Of a stretch of 64,000 nucleotides of DNA, positions 24,140 through 33,015 are shown piece after piece. Position numbers and translations under genes: made by a program. The notes below the pieces were generated by a model that saw only the letters and a program-made list of their open reading frames with translations, was not told the DNA's origin and did not search any database. Location: positions 85,259-149,258 of the forward strand of contig DAOULH010000004.1 of NCBI GenBank assembly GCA_034420475.1, in the 5' to 3' direction. Origin of the DNA: Bin87 sp034420475 (GTDB lineage: Bacteria; Chloroflexota; Dehalococcoidia; Lucifugimonadales; UBA3495). Positions within the stretch are counted from its first letter, which is position 1. The number at the start of each line of letters is the position of its first letter.

Positions 24140-25501
24140 ATGACAACCACCGCCTCTACATCTGTCACCGAAACCTACCCCCACTACGCCGCCGCATATG
24201 CCGCGCAGCCGGCCGGCAATCCCCCGGTTATCCAGGAACTGCGGCAGCGCGGTTGGGATGCGTTCAATCGCCTGGGCTTGCCTACCGCCAGGCGCGGCAA
24301 CGAGCCCTGGAAGTACACCAACGCCGGACCCATCGCCCGGGAAAACTTCGCGTATGCCGACCTCGCCTCGCCTGTAGATACGGGGCTGACCGAAGCGGAA
24401 ATTCGGGCCGTTGCGCCCTGGCAACCCGACTGGCGCACCCTGGTGGTCGTGGACGGAGCCTTCGCTCCGGGCCTGTCAGCCGGAAACGCCTATGGTGCGG
24501 GGATTGCCACGGGCTTGGGCGATGCGGTTCGATCCGAACCGGAACTGGGCGCGAATACCCTGGGTCGGCTGGCATCACCAGAAGACGACGGGTTCGCGGC
24601 ACTCAACACTGCGTTCATCGGTGACGGCGTTGGAATATCGGTGCCGGCGGGAACGGACGCCGGCGTCATCAACGTCGTGTACCTTACCACCGGTCGCGAG
24701 CAGCCCCGAGCCACCCACCCTCGCCTCGTGATCTCAGCGGCTCCGAATTCCCGAGCCACCGTCATCGAGACCTTCGTCGGTCCTGAGGTGCGCTACCTGA
24801 CCAACACCGTCATGGAAGCCTCGGTGGGCGAGGGAGCGAATATCGAGCACTATCGTCTGCTTCTTGAAGGTCAGGAAGCCTACCACGTCGGGGTGAGCCG
24901 GGTGCTGCAGCAAAAGGACTCCGCGTTCTCCTCGGTTGCTATCGCCCACGGGGCTGCGCTGGGCCGCAACGATTTCGGCGTCACCCTCGCCGGAACCGGC
25001 GCCCAGTGCACCCTCAACGGCCTGTACCTCACCACCGGCAGCCAGCACATCGACAACTACATCAACATCGACCACGCGGAACCCTACGGCACCAGCCGGC
25101 TCTTCTACAAGGGCATCCTGGACGGACGCTCCCGGGCCGTGTTCGGCGGCAACGTCACCGTCCGCAAGGACGCGCAAAAGACCGACGCCCAGCAGACTGA
25201 CAAGAACCTGCTCCTGTCCGAGGAAGCCGAGGTGGACAGCAAGCCCAGCCTGCTCATCTACGCCGACGACGTGAAATGCGGACACGGCGCGACGGCGGGC
25301 CACATCGACGAGGACACGGTGTTCTACATGCGCAGCCGGGGCCTCGATCTTCCCACCGCCAGCCGCATCCTGATCCACGCCTTCGCCAGCGAAATCATCG
25401 ACACGGTGGCGCTGGAACCGTTGCGCGAATATCTCGACGAACGGTTCCGGAACGCCATCCCTTCCGCCAGCATCGCCCTGCCCATCGGAGGCCGCTCGTG
25501 A
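24140..25501 (+). CDS. sufD: Fe-S cluster assembly protein SufD
   Basis: SufB paralogue that completes the SufBC2D scaffold. The start is followed by the typical LPTARRGNEPWKYTN segment; the C-terminal beta-helix region includes GVTLAGTGAQCTLNGLYLTTGSQHIDNY, then FGGNVTVRKDAQKTDAQQTDKNLLLSEEAEVDSKP, CGHGATAGHIDEDTVFYMRSRG and FASEIIDTV. These are standard SufD landmarks. Length 453 residues is normal. The stop overlaps the GTG start of sufS (GTGA), so translation is coupled. Confidence 0.95.
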   Translation: MTTTASTSVTETYPHYAAAYAAQPAGNPPVIQELRQRGWDAFNRLGLPTARRGNEPWKYTNAGPIARENFAYADLASPVDTGLTEAEIRAVAPWQPDWRTLVVVDGAFAPGLSAGNAYGAGIATGLGDAVRSEPELGANTLGRLASPEDDGFAALNTAFIGDGVGISVPAGTDAGVINVVYLTTGREQPRATHPRLVISAAPNSRATVIETFVGPEVRYLTNTVMEASVGEGANIEHYRLLLEGQEAYHVGVSRVLQQKDSAFSSVAIAHGAALGRNDFGVTLAGTGAQCTLNGLYLTTGSQHIDNYINIDHAEPYGTSRLFYKGILDGRSRAVFGGNVTVRKDAQKTDAQQTDKNLLLSEEAEVDSKPSLLIYADDVKCGHGATAGHIDEDTVFYMRSRGLDLPTASRILIHAFASEIIDTVALEPLREYLDERFRNAIPSASIALPIGGRS

Positions 25502-26733
25502 CCGCCGCGCTAACCGATCATGACATCGCGCTGATCCGCAAGGACTTCCCGATCCTGGATCAGCTGGTCAACGGCAAGCCCCTGGTGTACCTGGATAACG
25601 CGGCCACTACGCAAAAGCCGCGTGCAGTCATCGACGCCATCAGCAACTACTACCTGCACAACAATTCCAACGTGCACCGCGGCGTCCACACCCTGAGCCA
25701 GCGCGCTACCGACGACTACGAGGCCGGGCGCGAGGCGGTGCGCCGGTTCATCAACGCGCCGAATGCCGACGAGATAATCTACGTGCGGGGCACCACCGAA
25801 GGGCTGAACCTGGTCGCCAGCAGCTACGGACGCAAGTTCTTCAAGGCCGGGGATGAGGTCATCATCACCGGCATGGAACACCACTCCAACATCGTGCCGT
25901 GGCAGGTTTTGAGCAAAGAAATCGGCATCCGCCTGCGGGTCATTCCTTTCAATGACCAAGGCGAGTTGCTGATGGACGAGTACGAGAACATGCTGAACGA
26001 CCGTACTCGCCTGGTATCTGTGGTGCACCAATCCAACGCTTTGGGAACCATCAACCCGGTGCCGTCCATCGTCGAATTGGCCCACGCTCGCGGCATTCCC
26101 GTCATGGTTGACGCCGCGCAGTCGATCCCGCATCTGCCCATCGACGTCCAGGCTCTCGGCGCCGATTTCCTGACTTTCTCCGGGCACAAGATGTACGGGC
26201 CAACGGGCATCGGCGTGCTGTGGGGTCGGGCTGACCTGCTTAACGAGATGCCGCCCTACCAGACGGGCGGCGAGATGATCCGTTCCGTGACCTACGAGGA
26301 AACCATCTACAACGTGATTCCGCACAAGTTCGAGGCCGGCACCCCGGACATCGCCGGCGCCATCGGACTCGGCGCGGCCGTGGAGTACCTCGAAGCCATC
26401 GGCATGGACCGCATCGCCGCCTACGAGCAGGCGCTGATGCGCTATGGCGCCGAGCGTCTCTCCGAGATCGAAGGGGTGAGACTCATCGGCACCGCCGAAA
26501 ACCGCGGCGGCGTCCTATCGTTCTACATGGAATCGGCCCACGCCCACGACATCGGCACCATCCTGGACGCCGAGGGCATCGCGGTGCGTACCGGCCACCA
26601 CTGCGCCCAGCCGGTGATGGCTCGCTATGAAATCCCGGCGACGGTGCGGGCATCCCTGTCCTTTTACAACACTACCGCGGAAATTGACACCCTGATCAAA
26701 GGCATTGATCGGGTCATTGAGGTTTTCGGCTGA
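25498..26733 (+). CDS. sufS: Cysteine desulfurase SufS
   Basis: PLP-dependent enzyme that removes sulfur from cysteine and passes it to SufU. The PLP lysine is Lys231 in FSGHKMYGPTG; the persulfide-forming cysteine is Cys369 in RTGHHCAQP; the PLP pocket has GMEHHSN and VDAAQS. It is a group II desulfurase of 411 residues. The start is GTG 25498 overlapping the sufD stop, and the stop overlaps the start of sufU. The order sufD-sufS-sufU is the Gram-positive arrangement. Confidence 0.96.
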   Translation: MTAALTDHDIALIRKDFPILDQLVNGKPLVYLDNAATTQKPRAVIDAISNYYLHNNSNVHRGVHTLSQRATDDYEAGREAVRRFINAPNADEIIYVRGTTEGLNLVASSYGRKFFKAGDEVIITGMEHHSNIVPWQVLSKEIGIRLRVIPFNDQGELLMDEYENMLNDRTRLVSVVHQSNALGTINPVPSIVELAHARGIPVMVDAAQSIPHLPIDVQALGADFLTFSGHKMYGPTGIGVLWGRADLLNEMPPYQTGGEMIRSVTYEETIYNVIPHKFEAGTPDIAGAIGLGAAVEYLEAIGMDRIAAYEQALMRYGAERLSEIEGVRLIGTAENRGGVLSFYMESAHAHDIGTILDAEGIAVRTGHHCAQPVMARYEIPATVRASLSFYNTTAEIDTLIKGIDRVIEVFG

Positions 26734-27182
26734 TGGCATCCGACCTGAGCGATCTCTACCAGGAAATTCTTCTCGAACACAACCGGCGCCCTCGCAATTT
26801 CCGCACTCTGGAGGACGCCACTCACCACGCGGACGGGTTCAATCCGTTGTGCGGCGACGAAATATCGCTGCAACTCCGCGTGGATGAGGAGACCGTCGGC
26901 GACGTGGGTTTCCAGGGGCACGGATGCGCCATCAGCCGGGCTTCCGCTTCCCTGCTGACCCAGGCGGTGAAAGGAGGATCGACCTCCGATGCCATGGCCA
27001 TGTTCGACGAGTTTCACCGTATGCTCACGGAGCCCGACGCCGAGCTCGACTACGACCTGCTGGGCGACCTGGAAATGCTCGCCGGCGTGATCGCGTATCC
27101 CACCCGCATCAAGTGCGCCATCTTGGCCTGGCATACCCTGAAAGCGGCGATGGACGGCGAGGGCGTCGCCACCACTGAGTAG
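26733..27182 (+). CDS. sufU: Sulfur-transfer protein SufU
   Basis: Zinc-dependent partner that accepts persulfide sulfur from SufS. Three conserved cysteines are present in the right context: Cys40 in NPLCGDE, Cys65 in GHGCAISRAS and the third in TRIKCAILAW; Asp in CGDE completes the zinc site. Length 149 residues. ATG 26733 shares a base with the sufS stop. A second, diverged copy follows 22 bases later. Confidence 0.93.
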   Translation: MASDLSDLYQEILLEHNRRPRNFRTLEDATHHADGFNPLCGDEISLQLRVDEETVGDVGFQGHGCAISRASASLLTQAVKGGSTSDAMAMFDEFHRMLTEPDAELDYDLLGDLEMLAGVIAYPTRIKCAILAWHTLKAAMDGEGVATTE

Positions 27183-27204
27183 CCGGTCCTCTGGGCTCGC
27201 CCCG

Positions 27205-27687
27205 ATGGCTTCCCTGCCCGACAATCCTGACGCGCTCTACGGCGACGTCATCATGGACCACTACCGCCGCCCGCGGCATCGCATCCCCTTGCCCAACGCC
27301 GACGTCGAAGCCGAGGAGTTCAATCCCTTCTGCGGAGACCGGGCCACGCTGCAACTGCGGCTGGGTCAGTCAGGCGATGAGCAGCCGGCCATCGAGGATG
27401 TGAGCGCCCTCGCCGAGGGGTGCAGCATCATCCAGGCGTCGGCATCGCTATTGGCCGACAGCGTGCACGGCCGCACCGTGGAGCAGGCCGCCGACCTGTC
27501 CCAGCTATTCCGGGACTTGATGCAGGGCAAGCCACTGCCGCCCGTGGCGATGGATGAACTGGGCGAGCTGGAAGCCCTGGAAGTAGTGCGGCAATACCCG
27601 GTGCGGATCAAATGCGCCCTGCTGCCCTGGGTGGCGCTGGAAGAAGGCTTGCGGCGATTGAGCCGGAAAAACGCGGCAAACCGCTAG
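27205..27687 (+). CDS. Second SufU-like protein
   Basis: A 160-residue paralogue of SufU. The metal and cysteine pattern is kept: NPFCGDRATL, AEGCSIIQASAS and VRIKCALLPWVAL. Elsewhere it differs strongly from the first copy (for example a longer, Pro-rich segment between the second and third cysteines), so this is an old duplication, not a recent one. It follows sufU by 22 bases at the operon end. It may have a different sulfur acceptor or donor, or be a dedicated carrier; that is inference. Confidence 0.85.
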   Translation: MASLPDNPDALYGDVIMDHYRRPRHRIPLPNADVEAEEFNPFCGDRATLQLRLGQSGDEQPAIEDVSALAEGCSIIQASASLLADSVHGRTVEQAADLSQLFRDLMQGKPLPPVAMDELGELEALEVVRQYPVRIKCALLPWVALEEGLRRLSRKNAANR

Positions 27688-27868
27688 CTGCCCGGCGTTG
27701 GGCTGGCGGCCGGCACCTCTCCGATTTCGGGCATTGCACCCGTGTCGGCGCAACTTTTGCTTCTTTGATTGAACTGGTCGCGCGGGTTTCTGACAAGACT
27801 TCAATCAGGCGACAGCCGTACTTGCCCTCAAACTGGAGCGGTTCTTTTTGCCCCGGAAACGCGCCGTA

Positions 27869-28228
27869 TCATTCGATGCGGAGACGGTATTCATACCTCG
27901 GCTCGTGGGTGAACCAATCTATCTCTTTGTAGAAGAACCTGCCGTTCACGATCAGGCACATGCGGCGAAACGGCCCGTGGCACTCCCGGCGCGCCGGGTC
28001 CACGGTGGCCTCCATAACTCGGGCCGGCCCGTCGTTTCGTCGACAGTCACGGGTTCAATAACCCTGGGGGCGATGGCGCCAGGACGCGCAACCCGGGGTC
28101 CGGTGACGTTGGGGCCGATAGCTCCAGGGTTGGTTGGCGTCTCATCGAGCCCCGTTGCCGGCGGCCGCGCTGGGCAGCCCGCCCAGAACCAACCCAAACG
28201 CCAGCAGGATCGAGACGGCGGGCGCCAC
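27869..28228 (-). pseudogene. Frameshifted DUF4377-like secreted protein remnant
   Basis: Three minus-strand frames in a row each carry a plausible piece of one protein. From GTG 28228 a hydrophobic signal-peptide-like segment VAPAVSILLAFGLVLGG runs to a stop near 28142. A second frame gives a Pro/Val-rich middle (APRVIEPVTVDETTGRPE). The third frame, from ATG 28015, gives VDPARRECHGPFRRMCLIV and then IDWFTHEPRYEYRLRIE to the stop at 27869, which resembles the DUF4377 pattern of two cysteines, a Tyr-rich core and a final EPxYEYxLR. At least two frame changes are needed, so it is a decayed gene or has assembly errors. Confidence 0.4.
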
Positions 28229-28254
28229 GACAACGTGGCGTCGGCCGGCCGGCC

Positions 28255-28755
28255 TCACTGGCCTTGTAACCCTCGCAGGTAGGCGATGTGCCCGACGTGC
28301 TGGTACATCTCGCCGATGATCTGACGGAACATCGCGCCCAGCGACATCTCCGGGCGGCGCTCCCGGGGAACCCGTTCCATGTCCTCCGGGGTCAGCGTGT
28401 CCAGATATGCCAGCGTGGCCTGCCGAACCGCCGCGCGATAGCGGAGAAATTCGCTCAGATCCAATGCGGGGAAGTTCTTCACCTGCTCTGCAGTATGACC
28501 AAAGCCGTTGTCCCGGGTGGGCAGGCCGAATTTCTCGTGCCAGCCTTCGGTTTCCCAAAGTTCCGTCTGAAACTGGGCGAAGAACTGGATCCACATATCC
28601 TCGACCCGGACCATGTGCCAGAGTATCCAGCCGATGGAATTGGCGTCGGCCGCCGGTTGCCAGGCAAGTTCCTCCGGGCCCAAACCGTCCAGGGCCTCCA
28701 ACAGGAAGCCGTTTTCCTTCTCGAGGGCGTCAACAATGAATTCGTTGAGAGTCAT
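28255..28755 (-). CDS. DinB-family protein
   Basis: A 166-residue four-helix-bundle protein of the DinB/YfiT metalloenzyme superfamily. Motifs: WQPAADANSIGWILWHMVRVED with a metal-binding His, and YQHVGHIAYLRGL with the paired His near the C-terminus. The family includes mycothiol- and bacillithiol-dependent transferases; the substrate here is unknown. ATG 28755 is the start of the conserved domain. It is 20 bases downstream of the ferritin gene on the same strand. Confidence 0.88.
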   Translation of the reverse strand: MTLNEFIVDALEKENGFLLEALDGLGPEELAWQPAADANSIGWILWHMVRVEDMWIQFFAQFQTELWETEGWHEKFGLPTRDNGFGHTAEQVKNFPALDLSEFLRYRAAVRQATLAYLDTLTPEDMERVPRERRPEMSLGAMFRQIIGEMYQHVGHIAYLRGLQGQ

Positions 28756-28774
28756 TTGGTGACCTCCCGGTCTA

Positions 28775-29284
28775 TCAGGCGGCGGCAGGCGCCAGAGTGC
28801 GTGCTCCCATCTCGCGGTCCAGCAGCAGCAGGGCGTCGCTGCGGCCGGCCACCTTGTCCAGGGAGGCAATCACGTCGCGGGCCGTTTTCTCTTCCTCAAC
28901 CTGCTCGTTCACGAACCACTGCAACATGACTTGGCTGGCGAAATCGGCAGACTCGGCGGCAACCGCGTACAGTTGATTGATCAACTGCGAAACGTGCTGC
29001 TCGTGTTCAAGGGTTTGGCGCATCACGTCTTCCACAGAATTGAACTCGATGGGCGGCTGCTCGATGGGCAGCAGGGTGACCCGACCGTCCCGGTCCTCCA
29101 GGTAGGTCAGGAGGCGCATGGCGTGGTCGTATTCTTCCTGGCTCTGGATTCGCATCCAGTGAGCGAAACCGGGCAGGTCGATGGAATCGCAGTAGGTGGA
29201 CATCGACAGGTAAAGGTACGACGAGTAGAACTCGGCGTTGATGTGGCGGTTGAACGCCTCCTGCAAGGCGGTGCTGACGGCCAT
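28775..29284 (-). CDS. Ferritin (non-heme)
   Basis: Iron-storage protein of 169 residues that oxidises and mineralises iron. The ferroxidase residues are in place: Glu17 in NAEFYSSYLYL, Glu50 and His53 in SQEEYDHAMRL, Glu94-type residue in LEHEQHV and Gln in MLQWFVNEQVEEE. It is the bacterial FtnA type, without a haem-binding Met of bacterioferritin. ATG 29284 begins the conserved domain and follows an upstream gap. The Fe-S operon precedes it, on the opposite strand; both belong to iron handling, but no shared regulation is visible. Confidence 0.93.
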   Translation of the reverse strand: MAVSTALQEAFNRHINAEFYSSYLYLSMSTYCDSIDLPGFAHWMRIQSQEEYDHAMRLLTYLEDRDGRVTLLPIEQPPIEFNSVEDVMRQTLEHEQHVSQLINQLYAVAAESADFASQVMLQWFVNEQVEEEKTARDVIASLDKVAGRSDALLLLDREMGARTLAPAAA

Positions 29285-29340
29285 GTTAATCTCCGTGCGT
29301 TTATCCGGTGAACGGCGTTGACCCGGCTGATGCCCACCGG

Positions 29341-30135
29341 TCAGTCGTGGAGGAAACCCAGGACGGTGTCGAAGAACGCCTCCGGGCGTTCCACTTGCGG
29401 TATGTGGCCGCACTGCGGGATAACGGTCAACGTGGCGTTGGGCAGCAGGTCACGGAACGCCTCGCCGTACTCCGGGGGTATCACCTGGTCGGAGTCTCCC
29501 CAGACGATCAGGGTGGGCATCACGATGCGATGGGCTCGCTTGGTCAGGCCCCGTTCCGGGATCGGCCAGGTGAACTTGGCGACCGATTGCAGGGTCTGGA
29601 TGCGGTCCAGCGTATGCTCCAGCCGGGCCTCGGGTTCCGTGGGTTGGGCGACGGACGCATGGGCCAGTTCGCCTTCCGGGTCGTGCCACAGCATTTCGCG
29701 TCGTTCGTCGGGGGTCAGGATGAAAAAGTCCGCCACCGGCTTGTCCTCCAGCCACAAACCCAGCGAGTTCACCAGCACCAGCCGGGAGATGCGGTCGGGA
29801 CGATGAGCCGCCAGCTCGGCGGCGCAAAAGCCCCCGTAAGAATGACCGATCAAGTGGCAACGCTCGATCCCCAGGGCGTCGAGAAACTCTTCAAAGAACT
29901 GCACCAGGTCCCAGAGGTCGTCCAGGTGGTTGAGGCCCGTGGACTTGGCGACGCCGGGATGCGCCGGCGCGTAAACGTGGTAGTCCTCCGCCAGCCGGTC
30001 CAGGAAATCCGGCCATCCGACGTATCCGCCGGCCCCGTGCAGGTAGATCAGCGCGTCGCCGGAACCACCTTCGGCGACCTGGACGTTGAACATCCCGCCG
30101 CGTACCGACACCATACGCTCCGTGTTAGCAACCAT
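29341..30135 (-). CDS. Alpha/beta hydrolase
   Basis: A 264-residue serine hydrolase. The oxyanion region is YLHGAGGYVGW; the nucleophile Ser99 is in LIGHSYGGFC; the acid is Asp in IVWGDSDQVIP; the catalytic His244 is in IPQCGHIPQVERP. The mix resembles epoxide-hydrolase or meta-cleavage-product hydrolase families, but the cap domain does not settle the substrate. No signal peptide. It precedes the ferritin gene on the minus strand by about 57 bases. Confidence 0.9.
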   Translation of the reverse strand: MVANTERMVSVRGGMFNVQVAEGGSGDALIYLHGAGGYVGWPDFLDRLAEDYHVYAPAHPGVAKSTGLNHLDDLWDLVQFFEEFLDALGIERCHLIGHSYGGFCAAELAAHRPDRISRLVLVNSLGLWLEDKPVADFFILTPDERREMLWHDPEGELAHASVAQPTEPEARLEHTLDRIQTLQSVAKFTWPIPERGLTKRAHRIVMPTLIVWGDSDQVIPPEYGEAFRDLLPNATLTVIPQCGHIPQVERPEAFFDTVLGFLHD

Positions 30136-30355
30136 TGGTGAAACACCTCAATCACTATGTAGGCTTCGTAGAATACGATAATCGGGTCCCACCCCACCCG
30201 CCAGCTCGTCGAAAGCGGGCGGGCTGTAAGGGATTCCAAATACCGTGCCGCTAATACCATACCATAACCGTCCGGGCCGCCCATTCGTGGCCGGAGACGT
30301 TGACCGTCCTCGCGGGGCTCGCCGCCCGGTAACTGTTCAGACTTGCAGGGAAAGT

Positions 30356-30507
30356 GTCATTGCGAGCGCCCCACCCTTGTCATTGCGAGCGCCCCACTCT
30401 TGTCATTGCGAGCGCAGCGCGGCAATCTCGTTGGCGCAGGGGAGTCGGTTGGGGCAGACATTGCGGCGGCGGCGAGATTGCCACGGCGCAAGCGCCTCGC
30501 AATGACA
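30356..30507. repeat. Full copy of dispersed GTCATTGCGAG repeat with tripled left arm
   Basis: Three copies of GTCATTGCGAGCGC start at 30356, 30379 and 30402 (23-bp period); the right arm GAGATTGCCACGG...CGCAATGAC ends at 30507. The 450-base gap 30136-30585 between the hydrolase and sucC otherwise shows no gene; its first 200 bases hold the hydrolase upstream region. The tandem left arms are not a CRISPR array because the spacers are only about 9 bases. Confidence 0.7.
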
Positions 30508-30585
30508 ACCTCCTGGATTCTGAACACTTACGCCGCCCGCGGCGCGTTGACGGCCAACAATACTTACGGCACAATGACTCGCGCC

Positions 30586-31749
<1,164 letters not shown>

Positions 31750-31753
31750 GCTT

Positions 31754-32650
31754 ATGGGAATTCTGCTCAACGAACAGTCTCGGGTGTTGGTGCAAGGCAT
31801 CACGGGCCGCGAGGGCAGCTTCCACGCCCGGGCCTGCAAGGAATACGGCACGCAGCTGGTGGCCGGCGTGACGCCCGGCAGAGGCGGCCAGCTGTTCGAC
31901 GACGCGATCCCGGTATTCGACTCCGTGGATGAGGCCGTCGCCACCACTCAGGCCAACGTGTCGCTGATCTTCGTGCCTCCCCCCTTCGCAGCGGATGCAA
32001 TTGCCGAGTCGGTGGACGCCGGGATACCGCTGATCGCCTGCATCACCGAGGGAATCCCGGTGCACGACATGGTCGGCCTGTATCGCTACGTGCAGGCGAA
32101 CCCGGTCCGCCTGATCGGCCCCAATTGCCCGGGGATGATCAACCCGGGAGCGCGCTGCAAAGTGGGCATTATGCCCGGGAACATTCACATGCCGGGCCGG
32201 GTAGGCGTCGTATCCCGCAGCGGCACCTTGACCTATGAAGCCGTCGGCCAGCTCACCGGGCAGAGCATCGGCCAGTCGTCGTGCGTGGGCATCGGCGGCG
32301 ACCCGATAATCGGCAGCAGTTTCGTCGACATCCTCCGCCTTTACAACGATGATCCCGACACCGACCTCGTGGTGTTCATCGGCGAAATCGGCGGCAACAT
32401 GGAGCAGCAGGCCGCCGAATTCATCGGTTCGCCCGAGTTCACGAAGCCGGTATGTTCGCTGATAGTGGGCGCCACCGCCCCTTCCGGCAAACGCATGGGC
32501 CACGCCGGAGCGATCATCACCGGCGAGTCGGCCACTGCCGAGTCTAAAATCCGGGCGCTGGAACGGGCCGGGGCGCGCATCATCCCCACTCCGGCGGATA
32601 TCGGGGATACCGTGGCAACGGCTCTTACCGAGATTGGCCTTGGCGCGTAG
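31754..32650 (+). CDS. sucD: Succinyl-CoA ligase alpha subunit
   Basis: CoA-binding, phosphohistidine subunit. The CoA site is QGITGREGSFHAR; the active-site His is residue 250 in GKRMGHAGAI; GPNCPGMINPG, VSRSGTLTYEAV and GIGGDPIIGSSF are standard family blocks. Length 298 residues. It is translationally close to sucC (4 bases apart). No other TCA genes are in the window. Confidence 0.97.
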   Translation: MGILLNEQSRVLVQGITGREGSFHARACKEYGTQLVAGVTPGRGGQLFDDAIPVFDSVDEAVATTQANVSLIFVPPPFAADAIAESVDAGIPLIACITEGIPVHDMVGLYRYVQANPVRLIGPNCPGMINPGARCKVGIMPGNIHMPGRVGVVSRSGTLTYEAVGQLTGQSIGQSSCVGIGGDPIIGSSFVDILRLYNDDPDTDLVVFIGEIGGNMEQQAAEFIGSPEFTKPVCSLIVGATAPSGKRMGHAGAIITGESATAESKIRALERAGARIIPTPADIGDTVATALTEIGLGA

Positions 32651-32781
32651 CGTTGCGGGCGGTCAGTTGCCGGGGTTCTCTCCGGATCGCCGCAACGACG
32701 CCATCGTCGCATCCCCAGCCATTGAGACTCCCAAACCGGCGGTCCGGGGGCAAATCGGCGAATTCGGCTCATCCCGTCCGC

Positions 32782-32810
32782 TTGACGCTCACAACATCGG
32801 CGTGTAGGAT
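32782..32810 (+). promoter_or_regulatory. Promoter and long untranslated leader ahead of pyrG
   Basis: In the 365-base gap 32651-33015 TTGACG (32782-32787) and TAGGAT (32805-32810) lie 17 bp apart. Transcription from here would give a leader of about 200 bases before the pyrG ATG at 33016. The only visible structure is a weak hairpin AAAGGT/ACCTTT (32820-32841). No known riboswitch or intrinsic attenuator was recognised, and no gene is seen in the gap. Confidence 0.5.
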
Positions 32811-33015
32811 ACGCTTGCCAAAGGTATCATTTCCCACCTTTACCGATGTCCCGATGCGGACTTACCTTGGCAGGCCGGCCAGCGATTTGCGATGACCGCC
32901 GGCAAGTCCCCGATCAGGCAAGACCATAAGGTTCCAGCAAGTGGACCGCGATTGTCCAACAGGGCCAGCAAAGTGATCCTGATTAGCGTGCGGCACGGGA
33001 ACGGCTGTAGTCCAG

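Noticed and set aside
27848..28282. 144-residue plus-strand frame
   Set aside because: Pro/Gly/Arg-rich with no start site; the minus strand holds the recognisable DUF4377-like pieces in the same interval.
30356..30415. Three regularly spaced GTCATTGCGAGCGC units, possible CRISPR
   Set aside because: Spacing is 23 bp with only about 9 bases between units that are themselves nearly identical; no Cas genes. It is part of a palindromic dispersed repeat.
30343..30585. Upstream extension of the sucC frame by 81 codons
   Set aside because: It runs through the dispersed repeat; conserved SucC sequence starts at ATG 30586.
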